Below are positions 62,401 through 64,000 of a stretch of DNA of 64,000 nt, one piece after another. The notes under the pieces are model-generated. The model was not told the DNA's origin and did not search any database. It worked only from the letters and a program-made list of their open reading frames with translations. Origin of the DNA: Exilibacterium tricleocarpae (GTDB taxonomy: Bacteria > Pseudomonadota > Gammaproteobacteria > Pseudomonadales > Cellvibrionaceae); contig NZ_ML660089.1 in NCBI RefSeq assembly GCF_007004655.1, forward strand, positions 372,001 to 436,000. The letters run 5' to 3'. How positions within the stretch are numbered: the stretch's first letter is position 1; each line of letters begins with the position of its first letter. The translations under genes and the position numbers were made by a program.

Positions 62401-62741
62401 ACTTGGCCGGCATCCTCCAGTGCTTCATAGGTTGTTTGTAATAAGTAACGTTGCTGTGGATCCATCGCTTCGGATTCGCGAGGTGAAAGACCAAAGAAAA
62501 TAGGATCGAAATTAAAGATATCCTCTTGCAGAAAGCCGCCAAGCTTTGCATGACTCTTACCGACTTTTTTCTCATTGGCGTCGTAAAACATATTGTGGTT
62601 CCATCGACCTTCAGGTACTTCGCAAATAGCATCCGTTTTATTTAGTATCATTTCCCAATACTGTTCTGGGCTGGACACCCCGCCTGGAAATCTACAACCT
62701 AAGCCAATTACTGCAATTGGAAATTTTGTGTTGTTTATCAT
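56454..62741 (-). CDS. Single-module fully reducing type I polyketide synthase (KS-AT-DH-ER-KR-ACP)
   Basis: A 2095-residue megasynthase. KS: AVIGLGCRFPGG, active Cys near 180 in VDTACSSSLVATH, EAHGTGTQAGD and NIGHLEAAAG. AT: GHSVGEVSAAY near 632. DH: DHKVEKSVVLPGAAY near 930 (the His is followed by Lys where most have Gly) and HPTVLDAAF with its Asp near 1090. ER: IHNATGGVGLIALQVAQ near 1540. KR: ITGGTKGFGLEIA near 1743 with SSVSALIGNKG and SYILAN. ACP: GVDSLVAVEL near 2045 with the phosphopantetheine Ser. No methyltransferase or thioesterase domain is seen. Such a module could work iteratively to make a reduced acyl chain. Start ATG 62741. Confidence 0.95.
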   Translation of the reverse strand: MINNTKFPIAVIGLGCRFPGGVSSPEQYWEMILNKTDAICEVPEGRWNHNMFYDANEKKVGKSHAKLGGFLQEDIFNFDPIFFGLSPRESEAMDPQQRYLLQTTYEALEDAGQVLDKLKKTSTGVFIGGFTLDNKLTQFGYLNRDRLDSNTATSATMTLLANRLSYVFDLNGTSLTVDTACSSSLVATHLACQSIWMGESELAIAGGVNIMSRPEYSIVMSKGKFLSKHGLCKAFDESAEGYTRGEGCGIAILKPLNKALADGDHIYSVIRNTGSNQDGATKGIAMPNGKSQRKLMERVYGEVDLSSAEIHAVEAHGTGTQAGDTTEANAINLVMSKAQRQTKCLVGSVKTNIGHLEAAAGIAGLIKASLMVNKGKILPNIHFDTPNPKIPFDDMHIRVPTEAESWPVETDTRRVVINSFGYGGTNAHAIVESFTVNKGKTLNKQSVDKMLILPITAQDEAALRKLCEKYAKQISETSSLADFYDILHSASARRTFFKNRACIIGRDKEEICENLLSLSKGQLSENIVLDSSSLEGEKATLAYVFTGMGPQWYAMGAELYEAYPVFKDFVDKADTIFTEISGWSIFSEMQKPESSSLISKTHIAQPANFVLQVGLFKLLEQYGVKPDVITGHSVGEVSAAYVSGMLNLEDALLVSHHRSRLQGTLAGCGSMLAVGLSEAEILPYIIQVDNVEIAAVNSPSSLTIAGKTESLTQLQLLFNDAGIFSRPLTVEVAYHCPEMDPIRDDVLDALKIIKPKTAHTPLYSTVTGELANEFEWDNNYWWKNIRQTVNFSKTIENISQNYHNTIFIEVGPHPVLKNAIKETLSNAGQPVLQAHTLNRKTNECISIRKSIARLFTLGHRLDWRKANSVSGQYVKLPSYPWSLEKYQCLSEKTIEELFGNEGHIFFNRRIDSPTPMWEVEFSHSLFPYAVDHKVEKSVVLPGAAYVEIGLAIAHYHLQSQTIGLEDIQFHNMLADQETVQTFINTSFEPVSGKFKVHSRVMGQRDSWKLHASGRIITNAAPNLGEISLDLSHAEEINVTDFYEKLSAVGLDYGAAFRPITQLKRLSATQVVAQIQQTDNQDDYDKYYLLHPTVLDAAFQTMAEGSEQPYVPVAIKNIYVNQPLPKMLNSLIEITERTDDAVYGNIILFDENKNILVRLDGVKARKFGQSINDKDSLHHHFYDLKWVESRTAEIAPPKISTWLVIGGEMEAHQYIQFFQEHKMSCHSATGMNMIDVDTVLETTPEITDIIYLEQLYGSDLFDNDKILGALTAVKNLVQIIIRKYPQRAVRLFVLTQNSYQVLPEDSPINLLGASFGALAQVVENEHANIAFYCIDVDSDKTLSANMENIFLSKDTTRERAFRGKKLFRHVLDKTQKLTGKNSKSSSLSAQEKPIALRIAETGDVMSLHFTEIAMQPLQATEIKVQTTAVSLNFKDLLKVYNKIDSSITDNTYYKDTLGFEVSGTVVEVGTAVKGFEIGEQVVGLVPDAFRSYANIPAHFATKIPSALSIYEAPTLISYMTAYHSLITLAQLQEGEKVLIHNATGGVGLIALQVAQWKSAEIYATAGSDEKRQYLRDMGIHHIYDSRSLQFAEEIRRDTKGYGIDVVLNAMAGEAVIQSFNLLAPYGRFIEIGKKNIADNNDLPMKAFNENLMFASVDIDRILKHKPALGAEIISQVCGCFEKGHFKPVPSKVFPANNVIDAFQFMSHSKHIGKVVLDFKSQKVDVLLSKNENSKIKSDASYLITGGTKGFGLEIAKWIASQKAGQLILASRSGADDKYSQEEINKLREQGAKVEVIATDVSSEREVQSLINTIKREMLPLRGVFHGAVVLEDNFLAQLTTESLYKVLGPKLIGAVNLHKFTECIPLDIFFCFSSVSALIGNKGQTSYILANAYLDALCHYRRSKGLAGTSINWGAISDVGILSRKTDVAAFFEKFGLSGISPEEAFTIIDQVLENDVTQIGAFRGDWSKLVKSMPSLAYPYTRFTNFLKQDNSDNAIEIARSDFFAKCPKDVELRDYITHNILESISQLLKFPIDKLNKNTSINNMGVDSLVAVELAMIFRQKMGFELSTVDILADPTPEQLSTKLLELLPAEATV

Positions 62742-63381
62742 AAATGCCTCATAAGTTTTTTAGAAAAGCGCCCAGACTAGGGGCGGCCCTTATGGTCTAT
62801 TTTTTTCATTTTCATTAAAAAATTGTAACTGTTCGGAATAATTGGAAAGAAGGCCTTGACAAGGATTTTTGGGGGAAAAGTTTGCTTGATCGCTTCTGAC
62901 AACGGCGAAAAAGATAATGGCGCTTATTGCCATATATTTAAGAACCTAAAGTTTCTCAACTCTCGTGTTGCAACTCAGCCACACACGGCATGCAAAAGCA
63001 CACGCTTTGTACAAGTGGTAAATTCAGCTATTAAGTTCACTCTTCTGTCAGAGTCGTTGTCTTGTCCCCTTGGCTGTTTAAATAATAGGCAGCGAGGCGA
63101 GGGGTGAAACGCTATTTAACTGAGCAGAAGCAGCGGGTATCAGGAACTACCAGGACAAGCACGGCAGTGTCAGTTTTTAACGCGGCTATCATTGCAACCC
63201 ATTGCTGGAGATACACGAATTTGCTATCCTCGCGGCATTATGAAATGACATCTACATAAATGCGGTAGCACGCCCCTCAAGCCTGTTCAGATCTGAGTTC
63301 ATTGAGCAGCGCTGACCTGTGTTTCCTTTAATCCTATTTTCCCATTATTTTAGAGCCTTACGGCTTTGAAGGATTATTGCT
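62742..63381. other. Divergent promoter region between PKS and methyltransferase
   Basis: About 640 bases. An open frame at 62856-63107 has no ribosome site and no family. The segment near 63130-63180 (CAGGACAAGCACGGCAGTGTC) gives short protein-like readings in one frame but I cannot assign it. The region holds the divergent promoters; AAGGA at 63368-63372 is the ribosome site of the following gene. Confidence 0.35.
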
Positions 63382-64000
63382 ATGTATGAATTGTTATTTG
63401 ATTTTTCTCGACGTCCAGAGCCTTTCTCATGCTACACCGCGAAGGCGTTATGGACCCGCCCCCACCTTGCTCGGCAGATGCTGAATTTTCACCTTGACCA
63501 GGAAACTGATCTTGCCTCGCGGAAACTTGAAACCATCGATCGTGTAGTTAGCTGGATTGACGAGCAGTTGAGTCTTTCGGGTAAACACGTTTGTGATCTT
63601 GGCTGCGGGCCCGGACTATATACTAAGCGTTTCGCGTCCAGAGGCGCTGTGGTAACTGGTGTGGACTTTTCAACACATTCATTAGAGCACGCCAAATCCC
63701 AGACTAAAAAGCCCATCCGTTATATTCATGCTGACTACCTGTCAGATGACCTGCCTATTGGCTTCGATGTATTAACACTGATTTATTGCGACTTCTGTGT
63801 TCTGTCGTCACAACAAAGGAAAACCTTACTTTCCCGCATGAAAGAAATGCTTAATCCTGGTGGGCAGATTGTGATTGATGTTGCAGGGATGGGGCTTTTT
63901 GCCAGCAAAGAGGAGCTGACTATTATGGAGGATCGGTTTATGGATGGGTTCTGGGCCGCTGGTGACTATGTTGGGATTCAGCGATCTTTTGTTTATCCGG
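63382..64000 (+). CDS. SAM-dependent methyltransferase (3' end beyond the window)
   Basis: The first 206 codons of a gene cut by the window end. Motif I is HVCDLGCGPGLYTKRFASRG at about 72-91, followed by VVTGVDFSTHSLEHAK, which fits motif II and the SAM ribose-binding acidic residue. LIYCDFCVLSSQQRKTLLSR and MLNPGGQIVIDVAGMG give the later class I motifs. It starts at ATG 63382 after AAGGA. Divergent from the PKS, it may methylate the PKS product, but this is inference. The early part (RRPEPFSCYTAKALWTRPHL) is typical of small-molecule methyltransferases of the class I fold. Confidence 0.82.
   Translation, partial: MYELLFDFSRRPEPFSCYTAKALWTRPHLARQMLNFHLDQETDLASRKLETIDRVVSWIDEQLSLSGKHVCDLGCGPGLYTKRFASRGAVVTGVDFSTHSLEHAKSQTKKPIRYIHADYLSDDLPIGFDVLTLIYCDFCVLSSQQRKTLLSRMKEMLNPGGQIVIDVAGMGLFASKEELTIMEDRFMDGFWAAGDYVGIQRSFVYP

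Noticed and set aside
62856..63107. 83-residue frame between PKS and methyltransferase
   Set aside because: No ribosome site; composition is that of non-coding DNA and it lies in the expected divergent promoter region.

Overview
The window looks like chromosomal DNA of a gammaproteobacterium, probably a marine one close to the Cellvibrionales. The gene order thrS-infC-rpmI-rplT-pheS-pheT-ihfA-merR-tRNA-Pro, the ATT start of infC and the protein sequences support the class. The order-level placement is inference. Accessory regions lie on both sides of this housekeeping core, and several are more AT-rich than the core.

Layout. (1) 1-8915: surface polysaccharide genes: a methyltransferase, an undecaprenyl-phosphate sugar-phosphate transferase, an O-antigen ligase/polymerase, a membrane-anchored WbpM/CapD-type nucleotide-sugar dehydratase and two Wzz-like proteins. 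(2) 8964-11374: tRNA-Val(GAC), a Phd-Doc toxin-antitoxin pair, 23-bp repeats and a tyrosine integrase, read as an eroded integrative element. (3) 11593-22196: the translation/IHF core. A thrS fragment sits in the infC leader, and ugd with a palindromic element separates pheS from pheT. An integrase remnant abuts tRNA-Pro(GGG).

(4) 24596-43489 is the most striking part: an apparently hybrid RiPP locus. Two near-identical mersacidin-type precursors precede a 2OG-Fe(II) oxygenase and a LanM whose dehydratase half looks intact but whose cyclase half has lost every zinc ligand I can locate. A third, unrelated double-glycine precursor (59 aa) overlaps a radical SAM gene by 4 bp on the other strand. 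Export genes (HlyD-like adaptor, C39-peptidase ABC transporter), an S41 protease, a second oxygenase and a JmjC-type oxygenase follow. Convergent to them is an operon with an AraC-type regulator, an unknown protein, TfuA, YcaO, a ThiS/MoaD-like carrier and a rhodanese-E1 fusion, i.e. a self-contained thioamidation-type sulfur cassette. The likely scheme is dehydration, hydroxylation and thioamidation of one or more short Cys-containing peptides, then cleavage after GG and export.

(5) 44889-56289: a 2249-aa secreted SpvB/FG-GAP/RHS protein with an unrecognised C-terminal domain, then a type VI-style module (unknown protein, DUF4123 chaperone, PD-(D/E)XK-like toxin, Imm49-like immunity protein) and a frameshifted symE remnant. 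(6) 56454-62741: a single-module fully reducing type I polyketide synthase (KS-AT-DH-ER-KR-ACP), divergent from a methyltransferase that runs off the window end.

All calls come from reading sequence and recalling family motifs. No database search, structure prediction or folding calculation was run.
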